A stretch of DNA of 64,000 bases from Gemmatimonadaceae bacterium (lineage in GTDB: Bacteria > Gemmatimonadota > Gemmatimonadetes > Gemmatimonadales > Gemmatimonadaceae). The position numbers and the translations under genes were made by a program. The notes below the pieces were generated by a model that was not told where the DNA came from, ran no database searches, and worked only from the letters and a program-made list of their open reading frames with translations. Positions 41,137 to 50,520 of the stretch are shown one piece after another. Location of the stretch: the NCBI GenBank assembly GCA_019752115.1, contig JAIEMN010000011.1, positions 1 through 64,000 on the forward strand. Reading direction: 5' to 3'. Positions within the stretch are counted from its first letter, which is position 1. Every line of letters starts with the position of its first letter.

Positions 41137-42301
41137 GCACGCGGCGGAAGTTGCCTCCCAGAATGCCTTCGATCTGTGCGTCGGTGTACTTGCGTCGGAT
41201 GAGCCCCTCGGTGAGATCGAACATCCGCTGGGGATGATCGAGCCCCTCAATATCGATGCGCTCGCGGAAACCGTAACTCCCCTTGTAGCTCGCCCGCAGC
41301 GCCTTGTTCAGCTCGGGAGGCATCTTGTCGTAGCCGTCGAGATCGATGTCGCTCCCGACGCCGAGGTGCTCGGGGCCGATGAGTTTCGCGACGTAGTCGA
41401 AGTGATCGAGCACGTGCTCGATGGTCGTGGGTTCACGGTCGCGTACGAACATGCGGACGCCGGTGATGCCCATGACACTCCCGGCTTTGCCCACCGCGCG
41501 GATGGCCTCATCGCTCTTGTCGCGCGGATGACCATTGGCCAGCGCGCGCACGTTGGAGTGCGTGATGAGCACCGGCTTCTTCGACAGCTCGAACGCGTCC
41601 AGCGTGGTGCGATCGCCGCAATGTGAGACATCGACGGCCATCCCCACCTGGTTCATCCGCTCCACGATCGCGACGCCAAAGTCACTCAGCCCCTCGTCGC
41701 GCCGTTCCGTGGAGCCGTTGCCGATGCGCGTGCGGCTGTTGTACGTGAGCTGCGCGACGCGCTGTCCGAAGCCGTAGAAGAGATCCACATCGGCCGGGCG
41801 ACGGAAATGCTCGGCGTTCTGGAGGCCGAGGATCACCGCCACTTTCCCCGATGCCTTCACGCGCGCGAAGTCGCCGGCGCTGTCGATGCGCATGAGCTTG
41901 TCGTCGCTGCCCGCGAGGAAGCTGTTCCAGCCGGCAAAGAACTGCATGGCCTGCTCGTAGGCCTCGGGGCCGCCCAGGCCAACGGCCGGGTGGAAGACGT
42001 TGATCCCCGAGCTGCGGAACCGCGCGAAGGCGGCCGCATCGAACAGCTCGGGGCGCGCCATCCACTGGTCACCGAGCGTGAAGTTGAGCGTGAAGGGGCT
42101 CAACATGTCGATGACGAGGGCGCGTTGCATGAGCGCGATGGCGCGCGCCGAGTAGTCCGGCGCGCCGGCCCCGAAGAGTGCGTATCGCCCGCGGTTCACG
42201 AAGGGGGCGGCCAGCGCGCCGGCGGCCGGGAGGGCCAGGGCGGCCGCGCCGGTCGCGGCCAGGAAGGCACGGCGCGAGAGCGGTGACGTGGATTCGGTCA
42301 T
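41114..42301 (-). CDS. Tat-exported M19 dipeptidase-like protein, ligands partly missing
   Basis: A 395-residue protein of the membrane (renal) dipeptidase family. A Tat signal (SRRAFLAATG) opens the protein. C-terminal metal-ligand motifs are present: H227 (DVSHCGDRT), H248 (ITHSNVRA) and D318 (VGSDID). The N-terminal H-x-D metal pair appears as V-I-D-M (63-66), and the bridging-Glu motif as GLQNAEH, so a normal binuclear zinc site is unlikely. It may have a single metal or a different activity. The start overlaps the TIM-barrel gene stop by four bases. Confidence 0.75.
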   Translation of the reverse strand: MTESTSPLSRRAFLAATGAAALALPAAGALAAPFVNRGRYALFGAGAPDYSARAIALMQRALVIDMLSPFTLNFTLGDQWMARPELFDAAAFARFRSSGINVFHPAVGLGGPEAYEQAMQFFAGWNSFLAGSDDKLMRIDSAGDFARVKASGKVAVILGLQNAEHFRRPADVDLFYGFGQRVAQLTYNSRTRIGNGSTERRDEGLSDFGVAIVERMNQVGMAVDVSHCGDRTTLDAFELSKKPVLITHSNVRALANGHPRDKSDEAIRAVGKAGSVMGITGVRMFVRDREPTTIEHVLDHFDYVAKLIGPEHLGVGSDIDLDGYDKMPPELNKALRASYKGSYGFRERIDIEGLDHPQRMFDLTEGLIRRKYTDAQIEGILGGNFRRVLSAIWSA

Positions 42302-43140
42302 GCGACGGGTGCCGTGGATGAGGTGGGTGTGGTCCAACGATCGAGCAGCAGACTGCGCAGAGCGATGGCCTGCTCCCAGCTTGGCGGAAAGGCCGCCAAC
42401 CCATAGCCGCCACGCACGGGACCGAGCTCGGGGCACACCCAGAGCTGTGCGTGTTCGCTCGTTCGCAGCAGCGCGAAGAGGGCGTCGATCAGCGCCAGCC
42501 AGTCCGCCATTTCCGGGGCCAGCGCACCGCTCGAGGTGAGCACCGGGATCTGCGCGTGATGGCCGTTGAACGGGCGCAGGTGAAACCAGCGGGCGCGGCG
42601 AATGGCGGCGGCGTCGGTGAGCACCCGCGGAGCAAAGGGCGGCTGCAGATGCTTGACGACGGCGTGATGCGAGAAGTCGTACAGCAGCGGGAGTGGGGTA
42701 CCGGTGGCCGCCAGAAACTGCGCGCACAGCGCATCGGTCTTTTCCGGCGTTTCGATGCAGGTGTCGCGGTGGGTTTCGATGACCACGGTGATGCCCACGT
42801 CACGCGCGGCGGTCATCAGCCGCTGCGTCATGGCCAGTGCCGACTCGGCGGTCGTGTCGTGCCACCCCAGATGCACCTGGACGACCATCGCCCCCTCGTC
42901 GCGGCAGCGGGTCAACGCGGTGGCAAAGTCGTCGGCGACGTCGAGGCGGGCGAAGGCGAGGAAGGCGAGCCCCTCCGCGCGGGCGAGTGCGCCCAGCCCC
43001 ATCCCCGCATCGCCCATGACACCGTCGAAGCCAGCGGCCCGCGCGGCCGCAACCTTCTCGGCGAGCGTCCATTCGCCGGCGCCGGGGGCCGGGTGATCCC
43101 ACAACGTCCAGAGATTCGCGTAGGTGCGGAGGTGCGGCAT
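42298..43140 (-). CDS. Sugar phosphate isomerase/epimerase-like TIM barrel
   Basis: A 280-residue xylose-isomerase-like TIM-barrel protein. The phrases VVQVHLGWHDTTAESALAMT and ITVVIETHRDTCIE carry metal-ligand-type His and Glu at barrel strand ends. YDFSHHAVVKHL and HLRPFNGHHAQ add more. These residues are as in the AP endonuclease family 2 group, which includes isomerases, epimerases and dehydratases. The substrate is unknown. It is coupled to the M19-like gene (four-base overlap), so the two may act on one substrate. Confidence 0.82.
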   Translation of the reverse strand: MPHLRTYANLWTLWDHPAPGAGEWTLAEKVAAARAAGFDGVMGDAGMGLGALARAEGLAFLAFARLDVADDFATALTRCRDEGAMVVQVHLGWHDTTAESALAMTQRLMTAARDVGITVVIETHRDTCIETPEKTDALCAQFLAATGTPLPLLYDFSHHAVVKHLQPPFAPRVLTDAAAIRRARWFHLRPFNGHHAQIPVLTSSGALAPEMADWLALIDALFALLRTSEHAQLWVCPELGPVRGGYGLAAFPPSWEQAIALRSLLLDRWTTPTSSTAPVA

Positions 43141-43174
43141 GGGGCGATACGAAAGCCGAAGGGAGGGGGCGGGT

Positions 43175-44035
43175 TCAGGCGATCGATGCGAGCGCGTGGA
43201 GCAGCTGCTCTCGGAGTATACTCGCGCGTGCGCTCAGTTCGCGCTGCCGCCGCTGATACTCCTCGCGCCCCTCGGGCCTTTCGATGCGCACGGGCGCGAA
43301 GCCGAGGTCGCGGAGATCGTACGGTGTAGCCTGCATGTCGAGTTCGCGGAGCGCCACGGCGAGTGCGAAGCACGCCCAGAGCAGGTCGCTCCCAATCCAG
43401 GGCATGCTCACGTAGGCCCAGCGATAGAGATCCATGTTCGCATGGATGCAGCCGGGTTGCTCGAAGTCGTAGCGGGCTTCCCACGCCAGCGGCACGCGGT
43501 TCAGCGGTTTGGCGGCCGGTGCGAAGAAGCGGAACGCATCGAAGTGACTGCACACGATGGGGCGACTCTCCACGAAGGCATCGACCTCGGCCTGCGGCAA
43601 CCGCAGCGGGGCGACGGCCGCGTGGCGCACGTCGCGGCCACCGTACACCATGGCCCATTCGTGCATTCCGTAGCAGCCAAACTGGGCCGGCCGCGCGTGC
43701 GTGGCCTCCAGCACCTGCCGCGCCTGCGCGAGCTGCGTGCGCTCCGATGCGGTGAGGGCATCCGGCGTGCGGGCAATGGTACCGCCAGCCGCGACGTACA
43801 CCGGCTCGGGGAATCGCGCTCGCGCCTCCGGGCTGTCTTCGAGTGATTCGAACGGCGCCGGATGCCACGCGTCGAGCTTTGCCGGCGAGTAGTGGTAGTA
43901 CTGGAAGAGGAAGTCGTACACCGGATGCACCGCGCCGCGAGCGCGCCGCTCGCGCCACGGCCCAGTGAAGCGCTGCGTGCGCGACTGATGCGCCTCGGCG
44001 CGGGCCTGCCATTCCGCGGTCGTCAGCACCGGCAT
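43175..44035 (-). CDS. Conserved protein of the group often labelled 3-methyladenine DNA glycosylase
   Basis: A 286-residue cytoplasmic protein. The start MPVLTTAEWQARAEAHQSR and the phrase HPVYDFLFQYYHYSPAKLDAWHP match a widespread bacterial family that databases often call 3-methyladenine DNA glycosylase. I see no helix-hairpin-helix or other glycosylase motif, so that label is doubtful. Cys/His-rich stretches (GCYGMHEWAMVYGG, VCSHFDAFRFF) suggest a conserved active site. It starts two bases after the RluA-type gene stop, hinting at a nucleic-acid role. Confidence 0.65.
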   Translation of the reverse strand: MPVLTTAEWQARAEAHQSRTQRFTGPWRERRARGAVHPVYDFLFQYYHYSPAKLDAWHPAPFESLEDSPEARARFPEPVYVAAGGTIARTPDALTASERTQLAQARQVLEATHARPAQFGCYGMHEWAMVYGGRDVRHAAVAPLRLPQAEVDAFVESRPIVCSHFDAFRFFAPAAKPLNRVPLAWEARYDFEQPGCIHANMDLYRWAYVSMPWIGSDLLWACFALAVALRELDMQATPYDLRDLGFAPVRIERPEGREEYQRRQRELSARASILREQLLHALASIA

Positions 44036-44037
44036 GA

Positions 44038-45465
44038 TCAGAACGGCGCCGGGTGTTCAACGACGACTGGCGCACCGGTCACCGGATGTGTGAACGCCAT
44101 GCGATCGGCGTGCAGGAGCAACCGCTCGTCGTCGTCGGGGGCCACGCGACCGTAGAGGCGATCGCCGACGATCGGCGCGTCGAGACCGTCCGGATGCGCT
44201 GCGTGCACGCGAAGCTGATGCGAGCGCCCGGTATGCGGGATGAAGTGCACGCGCGTGCGGCCGTCGGCGCGCGCGATCACGCGCCATTCGGTGTGGGCCG
44301 GCTTGCCGTGCACCGGATCGTGAATGTTGCGCGGGCGATCGTCGATATCGGGGCGCAGTGGCAGCGTGATGTGGCCGTGGTCGCTCACCACGGTGCCGTC
44401 CAGGCAGGCCACATAGCGCTTGTCGATCTGGCGCAGCGAAAAGAGCCGCTGCAACGCCGAGGCGGTCGTGCTGTCTTTCGCGGCGAGGAGCAGGCCCGAG
44501 GTATCCAGGTCGAGGCGGTGCACCGCGAGCGGGCCGGTCGCGTCGGGGTAGCGCGCCCGAAGGCGTGATACGGCACAATCCTGCAGCGATGCACTGCGCC
44601 CTGGCACGGTGAGCAGGCCACTCGGCTTGTGCACGACGAGGAGATAGCCGTCTTCGTAGAGCACGCGCGGCTCGGCGGGATCGAGGGCCGCCGTACCGAA
44701 GAGCGGTGGCGGCTCGACCGGGAGCCCATCGAGCATGTGGGTGAGAATCGGCAGGCACTTGCCGCGGCACGCCGCGTAGAAGACGCCCGCCCGGCGATCG
44801 CCCGTCGGCGCAGGCGCGCCCCACCAGAATTCGGCGAGCGCGAGTGGGGTGAGTCCGAGGCGGTATGCGTGCGCCAGCAGCTTGGGCGCGGCGCAGTCGC
44901 CGGCGCCCGCTGGTGGTTCCGAAGGGGCGAACAGGGCGCGCAGGGATCGAACGTCGCCGCGCGCACTCGCGAGCTGGTAGCTGTCCTGGATTTGGCGCAT
45001 GAGCTCACGCGAGCGCGCGGTGCGTTCGGCATCGAGCGCGCGAATGGCCGCGGCGATGCGCCGGGCCACCGGGTTCTCCGTATGCGTCGGCATGCTGGCC
45101 ACCAAGGCGGCCCGGCGGGCGGTGAAGTCGAGCATCTCGGCTTCACCGGGCCCCCACGTCGCATCGCGGCGGGCGCGATCGAAGGTGGGCGGCACCCAGC
45201 CGTCGATCTCCCACTGTCCGTTGATCATGCCGGAGAAGCCGCGCAGATAGCCGATGGCGCCATCGGGGGCGGCTGCGACGAGCACGCCGAACATCTTGCC
45301 GTTGCCCGGTTCGTGCAGCTTCCAGTCGGTCGCGTGCGCCTCGAGCGCGGCCATGAGGTCGGCGGCGGCGCGCTGGGCGAGCGGATGAACCGCCCGGCGA
45401 TCGAACGGCGTGGGCATGCGCGCGGGCCATTCCGCCGGCGGCGGAGCGGGGGCGAAGGGGATCAC
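44038..45465 (-). CDS. RluA-family pseudouridine synthase with N-terminal extension
   Basis: A 475-residue protein. The C-terminal RluA domain contains the catalytic D319 in HRLDLDTSGLLLAAK and the late motif HTGRSHQLRVHAAH. The N-terminal 250 residues carry GKMFGVLVAAAPDGAIGYLRGFSGMINGQ, the extension of the long RluA subgroup found in Vibrio and Bacteroides. The GTG start is chosen because that subgroup has residues before the HPLAQRAA motif and GAGG lies upstream; an ATG at 45417 is the alternative. The RNA target is unknown. Confidence 0.88.
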   Translation of the reverse strand: MIPFAPAPPPAEWPARMPTPFDRRAVHPLAQRAAADLMAALEAHATDWKLHEPGNGKMFGVLVAAAPDGAIGYLRGFSGMINGQWEIDGWVPPTFDRARRDATWGPGEAEMLDFTARRAALVASMPTHTENPVARRIAAAIRALDAERTARSRELMRQIQDSYQLASARGDVRSLRALFAPSEPPAGAGDCAAPKLLAHAYRLGLTPLALAEFWWGAPAPTGDRRAGVFYAACRGKCLPILTHMLDGLPVEPPPLFGTAALDPAEPRVLYEDGYLLVVHKPSGLLTVPGRSASLQDCAVSRLRARYPDATGPLAVHRLDLDTSGLLLAAKDSTTASALQRLFSLRQIDKRYVACLDGTVVSDHGHITLPLRPDIDDRPRNIHDPVHGKPAHTEWRVIARADGRTRVHFIPHTGRSHQLRVHAAHPDGLDAPIVGDRLYGRVAPDDDERLLLHADRMAFTHPVTGAPVVVEHPAPF

Positions 45466-45638
45466 GCGCGGGGCCTCGACATGTCGGAATGTCGTGAGAA
45501 TGGCGGGGCAGGTCCAGCGGGACCGCCGTCGTGCCCCGTGCCCGGTGGTGCATGACGGTGCCTGCGACGTATGGTTCTGGATGCGGGGCGCGTCGGCGCA
45601 CCCGCGGTGTGCCGCTTCCATCGCCCTGCGAGACTGCC

Positions 45639-46214
45639 ATGCCCAACGCCGCTTCGACTGCGCTCCCCCACGTTCAGGTGCAGGGGGTGCACCACATCAC
45701 GCTGGTTGGCTCCACGCGCCAGAGCGCGATCGACTTCTGGGAGGGCGCACTGGGGATGCCGTTTATCTTCGAACAGCCGAATCTCGGTCAGAGCACCGAG
45801 AACCATCTGTACTTCGATCCCGGCGATGGGCGCCTGCTCACCGTGTTCACGGATGAGTCGCGTACCGATGCCGGTCGGCACGCGCCCCGCGAGATCGGCT
45901 GCGTGGAGCACATCGCGTTCAACGTGTCGCGCGCGACGTTTGCCGCCGCACCGGCACGGCTCAAGGCGCGCGGCATCGAGTTCTATGAACGCGATCGCGG
46001 CTTCATGAACTCGATCTACATGCGCGACCCGAACGGGCTCAAGGTCGAGCTGGCCTGCTACAAGTTCGAAACGCCCGAGGGGTTCCGCGATGCCGATGTG
46101 CTGATGCGCGCCCACCGGCTGCGCAGTGAGCGTGGTGATCATCACATCACCGAGGAGCATCTGGCCGATGCGATCGGCGAGTTGATGGCGACGCGGGAGC
46201 GGTTGCCGCGCTGA
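45639..46214 (+). CDS. VOC family (glyoxalase/ring-cleavage dioxygenase-like) protein
   Basis: A 191-residue vicinal-oxygen-chelate protein. The first beta-alpha-beta-beta-beta module begins GVHHITLVGSTRQSAIDFWEGALGM. The second has GCVEHIAFNVSRATF and ends with MRDPNGLKVELACYK, where the final Glu is the usual third metal ligand. H18/H19 and the central H of VEHIAFNV are the other probable ligands. The substrate is unknown. The gene is divergent from the RluA-type gene and convergent with the DUF2127 gene. Confidence 0.85.
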   Translation: MPNAASTALPHVQVQGVHHITLVGSTRQSAIDFWEGALGMPFIFEQPNLGQSTENHLYFDPGDGRLLTVFTDESRTDAGRHAPREIGCVEHIAFNVSRATFAAAPARLKARGIEFYERDRGFMNSIYMRDPNGLKVELACYKFETPEGFRDADVLMRAHRLRSERGDHHITEEHLADAIGELMATRERLPR

Positions 46215-46230
46215 CGCGGCGGCGCGCCGA

Positions 46231-46782
46231 TCAGCCGCGATGGGCGGCGCGATTCGCGCGAATGGTGCGCACGAGGTACCAGACCACCGCCACGTTGAGC
46301 ACCAGAATGCCCACGCGCACCGGGGTGAAGCGGTGCGCCACTTCCCACAGCTCGAACGGAATGAGCGACGCCGTGACCACGACCGAGAACCATTCGGCCC
46401 AGGTCTTGGCCAGCCAGAGCCCGGCGCCCTCGACCGTCAGCACGAGGGCGTAGCTCAGCGCGACGAAGCCCGCGACCTGCAGCTTGGTGGCGGTGACGTT
46501 GCCGAGGAGGTGCAGCAGCCCATGGACGACGGTTTCGAGGACGCCGCCGAGCCAGCCGCGCACCCCCGAGAACTCGGTCGCGCGTGCCAGCGACGTGGCG
46601 AGCTCGGTCAGCCGCTCGAGGGCGCCGTTGCGGACGTCGTCGCCGAGCAGCCCGAAGGCCGTCGCAGCCAACGCGACGAAGGCCAACGCCTTGCCGAACT
46701 TGAAGAGGGCAATCGCCCGCAGCGCCCGGCGGTTTGGCGGGGGAGCAGCGGTGCGCGCCAGAGAAACCGGAGTCGCCGTCAT
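46231..46782 (-). CDS. DUF2127 membrane protein
   Basis: A 183-residue membrane protein with four hydrophobic segments. The phrase LFKFGKALAFVALAATAFGLL followed by ATKLQVAGFVALSYALVLTVEGAGLWLAKTWAEWF matches DUF2127. The end RFTPVRVGILVLNVAVVWYLV fits the last helix. Function unknown. Long in-frame upstream extensions are rejected as antisense of the neighbouring genes. It starts 27 bases from the divergent exported-protein gene. Confidence 0.85.
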   Translation of the reverse strand: MTATPVSLARTAAPPPNRRALRAIALFKFGKALAFVALAATAFGLLGDDVRNGALERLTELATSLARATEFSGVRGWLGGVLETVVHGLLHLLGNVTATKLQVAGFVALSYALVLTVEGAGLWLAKTWAEWFSVVVTASLIPFELWEVAHRFTPVRVGILVLNVAVVWYLVRTIRANRAAHRG

Positions 46783-46809
46783 GTCGCCCGGAAGGTATCG
46801 TTTCTTCCT

Positions 46810-47526
46810 ATGAAACTCACCCTCTCCCTCGCAATTGCTTCCCTCGCGGCCGGCCTGCTGCTGACCGCGCCGACCCAGGCGCAGGATGCCCGTACCGTCA
46901 CACTCCGCTTCCGGAAGGCCGGGGATACGGTGGCCATCCGTGGCGCACTGATCACCATCGACCATACGATCGAAGCTGGGGTGACCGATGCCAACGGCAT
47001 CGTCACCGTGCCGGATCTGGACGATGGCGGGCACATCGTGGAAGCGGTGGCCAAGGGCTATCAGGCCTTTTTTGACAAGTTCACGAGCGGGCCGTCGGTG
47101 AAGATGCCGATCGACCTCGAGATTCTGGCCGTGGTGGCCGCCCCCAAGCCCAAAGGCGCCATGACCCCGCTCACGCTCGTGGGCTTCGACGCGCGCCGGG
47201 CCAAGGCCGCCGGGAAGTTCTACACCGCCGCGCAGCTCAAGGCGGCGAACGGCCGGCCGCTGGCGAACCTGCTCAAGGTGACGCTGGGCGCATTCATCGC
47301 CTCGGGGCCGAACGGCGAGTCGTATCTCGCCGTGCGCGGCAATCCGACCTGTCGGGCCGCCGTCGTGCGTGATGGACTCCAGGTGTACCCGTACGAAAGC
47401 GCGCTGCCCCCCGATCTCGACAAGATCTTCACCGACGACCTTGGCGGCATCGAGCTCTACGCCACGGCGCCCGCGGACCTGAAGGACGCGGGGAGCTGCG
47501 GGGCGCTGGTGCTGTGGAGCCGGTGA
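46810..47526 (+). CDS. Exported protein with carboxypeptidase-regulatory-like domain
   Basis: A 238-residue secreted protein with a signal peptide ending APTQAQ. Residues about 28-105 look like a carboxypeptidase-regulatory/SpaA-like beta-sandwich (GALITIDHTIEAGVTDANGIVTVPDLDDGGHIVEAVAKGY). The second half resembles a short TonB-plug-like or secretin-like domain (DDLGGIELYAT), with two Cys (NPTCRAAVV and GSCGALV) likely disulfide-linked. No barrel is attached. It is the first of three co-directional genes with the deacetylase and the PQQ dehydrogenase. Confidence 0.65.
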   Translation: MKLTLSLAIASLAAGLLLTAPTQAQDARTVTLRFRKAGDTVAIRGALITIDHTIEAGVTDANGIVTVPDLDDGGHIVEAVAKGYQAFFDKFTSGPSVKMPIDLEILAVVAAPKPKGAMTPLTLVGFDARRAKAAGKFYTAAQLKAANGRPLANLLKVTLGAFIASGPNGESYLAVRGNPTCRAAVVRDGLQVYPYESALPPDLDKIFTDDLGGIELYATAPADLKDAGSCGALVLWSR

Positions 47527-47563
47527 TCGCGTGCCGATGGACCTTCCCTCTCTCCCGCTGATC

Positions 47564-48550
47564 ATGCGTCGACTCCCATTCGTGTTCGCACTGGCCGCGC
47601 TGCCCTCGGTACTGGCCGCCCAGGCACAACCGGTGCCCGTCACCACCGCCAAGCCGGGGTGGAAGTGGACGATGGACAGCGTCACGCGTGTGGTGAACGA
47701 AGTGCGGGCGGGACGCTCGCTCCAGCCGGCGGCGTGGCCCAAGGGCGCGCGGGTCGCGGTCCTGCTGTCGTTCGACGTGGACAACGAAACGATCGCGGTG
47801 CGGTATGGTGAGCCCACGGTGGGCTCCCTCGCCGAGATGCAGTACGGCGCGCGCGTCGGGTTGCCGCGCATCGTGAAGCTGCTCGACCGGCACAAGATCC
47901 CGGCGTCGTTTTTCATCCCGAGCGTCAGTCTCGCGATCACGCCGTCGATGGCCGGGCTCATTCAGCAGAGCGGGCGTCACGAGATCGCGGTACACGGGTG
48001 GATTCACGAGCTCAACATGACGCTCCCCGACTCGGCGGAGCGGGCGCTCCTGCAGAAGGCGGTGGCCGAGCTCACGGCGATGACCGGCAAGAAGCCGGTG
48101 GGGTACCGGGCGCCAAGCTGGAACTTCAGCCCCAACACGCTGTCGATCCTGCGCGAGATGGGCTTTCGCTACGAAAGCTCGCTGATGGCGGATGATGCGC
48201 CGTACGAGCTCGTGCAGCGCGGGCAGCCGACCGGGTTGGTGGAGCTGCCGGTGCAGTGGATTCTCGATGATGCGCCGCTCTTCGATCCACGCGGCGAGCG
48301 CTACATGAATCCGCGCGACATCGCGAAGGTCTGGATGGACGAGTTCGACAAGGCCTACGAAGAAGGCACGATGTTCGTGCTCACGCTGCATCCGCACGTC
48401 AGTGGACATCGATCGCGTATCGTGGCGCTGGAGCAGCTCATCGCGCACATCCAGGCGAAGGGGGTCGGCAAGGTCTGGTGGGCCACGCATGCCGACGCCG
48501 CGGAGTATGTGCGCGCGGCGGCCAAGCTCGGCGAGCCGAAGAAGCCATGA
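47564..48550 (+). CDS. Exported polysaccharide deacetylase (carbohydrate esterase 4-like)
   Basis: A 328-residue secreted enzyme. The start MRRLPFVFALAALPSVLAAQA gives a signal peptide; an upstream in-frame GTG would add 11 residues. The NodB motifs are visible: D71 and D73 in LLSFDVDNE, H144-x3-H148 in VHGWIHE (metal site), GYRAPSWNFSPNTL (motif 3) and TLHPHVSGH (motif 5). It removes acetyl or related amide groups from a glycan. It overlaps the PQQ dehydrogenase gene by four bases (ATGA). Confidence 0.88.
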   Translation: MRRLPFVFALAALPSVLAAQAQPVPVTTAKPGWKWTMDSVTRVVNEVRAGRSLQPAAWPKGARVAVLLSFDVDNETIAVRYGEPTVGSLAEMQYGARVGLPRIVKLLDRHKIPASFFIPSVSLAITPSMAGLIQQSGRHEIAVHGWIHELNMTLPDSAERALLQKAVAELTAMTGKKPVGYRAPSWNFSPNTLSILREMGFRYESSLMADDAPYELVQRGQPTGLVELPVQWILDDAPLFDPRGERYMNPRDIAKVWMDEFDKAYEEGTMFVLTLHPHVSGHRSRIVALEQLIAHIQAKGVGKVWWATHADAAEYVRAAAKLGEPKKP

Positions 48551-50499
48551 TTCGTTCGACCGCGGTCTCCGTGGCGTGGCTGCTGGGCGCCACGGCCGCA
48601 CCACTGCTGGCGCAGCGCGTGGACTGGCCCACCCCGAGTGGCGATCCTGGCGCCATGCGCTACTCGGCGCTGGCCGACATCAACCGTGCCACTGTGGCGC
48701 GTCTCAAGGAGGCGTGGCGCTGGAACACCGGCGAGAAGAGCATCCGCGCCAACGGTGAACAGAAGGCGGCGCGCCCCGGGTTGTTTCAGGCGTCGCCGGT
48801 GGTGATTGGCGACACGCTCTATGTTTCGACCCCGTACGCGGCGGTCGCCGCGCTTGACGCGCGCACGGGGCGCGAGCTCTGGAAGTTCGATCCGGAGGTG
48901 TGGCGCGCCGGGCAGCCGTCGAATGGCACGGGCTTCGTGCACCGCGGCGTCGCGACATGGGCGTCGAGCGGGGCGCAGAGAGAACGGCGCGTGTTCATCA
49001 ACGCGCGCTGGAAGCTGTTCGCGCTCGATGCTGCAACGGGGAAGCGCATTACGAGCTTCGGCACCAACGGCGAGATCGACCTCACCCGAGAGTTGCGCCG
49101 GAAGGTGAACCCGCTGCAGTACACCAACACGTCGCCGCCGGTGGTGTACGGCGATCTGGTGATCGTGGGCAATGGTGTGGGCGACCGCATTCGCTATCCC
49201 AACGATCCGCCGGGCGATGTGCAGGCGTTCGATGTGCATACCGGCAAGCGCGTGTGGAGCTTCCACACCGTGCCCGACTCGGGGGAGTTCGGCTGGCAGA
49301 CGTGGGAGAACGGCTCGTACAAGGAGATGGGGCACACCAATGTGTGGGCGCCCATGAGCCTCGACGTGAAACGCGGGCTGCTCTTCCTGCCGGTCTCGAC
49401 GCCCACCAACGACTGGTATGGGGGCGACCGGAAGGGCGATAACCTGTTCGCGGAATCCGTCGTGGCGCTCAATGCCAAGACGGGCGCGCGCGTGTGGCAC
49501 TATCAGCTCGTGCATCACGGCCTGTGGGACTACGATCTGCCCGCCCCACCAGTGCTGGCCACGATCACGTGGCAGGGGAAGCCGCGCGATGTGGTCGCGG
49601 TGCCGAGCAAGACGGCGTGGATCTATGTGTTCGATCGCGAGACCGGGAAGCCGATCTGGCCGATCGTGGAGCGCCCGGTGCCGGCGAGCGATGTGCCCGG
49701 GGAACGGACGTCGCCCACGCAGCCGATCCCGACCAACCCGGCGCCGTTCGCGCGGCAGTCGGTTACGGAGCAGGATCTGATCGACTTCACGCCGGAGCTC
49801 AAGCGCCGCGCGCTCGAGGTGTTCACCAAGTACCGCAGCGGGCCGATCTTCACGCCGCCGTCGGTGCAGGGGACGATCGTGATGCCGGGCGCGATCGGCG
49901 GTGCCGGCTGGGGGAGCACGGCGTATGATCCGGAGACGCACACGCTGTACGTGAAGGCCTCCGATAACCCGGCGCTGTATCGCGTACAGAAGGGCGTCCC
50001 GAACGATACGATCGGCTACGAGTACACCGTGGATCTCACGCACGCAACGCTGGGCGTGACGGCCGATCCTGACTCGGGGAAGAGTGATCACACGCCGCCC
50101 GAGCAGCTCCCCATCATCAAGCCGCCGTACGGCACCATGACGGCGATCGACCTGAACACCGGAAAGCGGCGGTGGCAGGTCACGCTGGGCGATACGCCGG
50201 CGATCCGGAATCACCCGTTGCTCAAAGGCATCACGCTGCCGCCCCTCGGCGTCTCGGGCGCCGTGGGGGGTACGGTGACGAAGGGTGGCCTGATCTTCGC
50301 GACCGGCGGCGGCTCGGTGCTGTACGCGCTCGATACGCGCACCGGCGCGGTGGTGTGGCAGTTCGAACTGCCGGCTGGGCGCGGCTATGCCAATCCGGTC
50401 ACCTATCGAGCGGCCAATGGCGTGCAGTATGTCGTGATTGCATCGGGCGGCGGCGACAACGCCGAACTGATCGCGTTCTCGCTCGACGGCCAGCGCTGA
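48547..50499 (+). CDS. PQQ-dependent (quinoprotein) dehydrogenase, periplasmic
   Basis: A 650-residue beta-propeller quinoprotein of the glucose/alcohol dehydrogenase family. The signal peptide ends LLAQ. Propeller motifs recur as tryptophan-docking phrases: ALDARTGRELWKF, AFDVHTGKRVWSF, ALNAKTGARVWHYQ, AIDLNTGKRRWQV and ALDTRTGAVVWQF. The opening DWPTPSGDPGAMRYSALADIN is typical. There is no C-terminal cytochrome domain, so electrons go to a separate carrier. The PQQ synthesis genes are not in the window. The sugar substrate is unknown. It is convergent with the amidase gene. Confidence 0.9.
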   Translation: MIRSTAVSVAWLLGATAAPLLAQRVDWPTPSGDPGAMRYSALADINRATVARLKEAWRWNTGEKSIRANGEQKAARPGLFQASPVVIGDTLYVSTPYAAVAALDARTGRELWKFDPEVWRAGQPSNGTGFVHRGVATWASSGAQRERRVFINARWKLFALDAATGKRITSFGTNGEIDLTRELRRKVNPLQYTNTSPPVVYGDLVIVGNGVGDRIRYPNDPPGDVQAFDVHTGKRVWSFHTVPDSGEFGWQTWENGSYKEMGHTNVWAPMSLDVKRGLLFLPVSTPTNDWYGGDRKGDNLFAESVVALNAKTGARVWHYQLVHHGLWDYDLPAPPVLATITWQGKPRDVVAVPSKTAWIYVFDRETGKPIWPIVERPVPASDVPGERTSPTQPIPTNPAPFARQSVTEQDLIDFTPELKRRALEVFTKYRSGPIFTPPSVQGTIVMPGAIGGAGWGSTAYDPETHTLYVKASDNPALYRVQKGVPNDTIGYEYTVDLTHATLGVTADPDSGKSDHTPPEQLPIIKPPYGTMTAIDLNTGKRRWQVTLGDTPAIRNHPLLKGITLPPLGVSGAVGGTVTKGGLIFATGGGSVLYALDTRTGAVVWQFELPAGRGYANPVTYRAANGVQYVVIASGGGDNAELIAFSLDGQR

Positions 50500-50520
50500 G
50501 CGCCCGATGCGGCGGTGCGC

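Noticed and set aside
43175..44035. Confident call as 3-methyladenine DNA glycosylase
   Set aside because: The family label is common, but no helix-hairpin-helix or catalytic glycosylase motif can be seen, so only a conserved-protein call is made.
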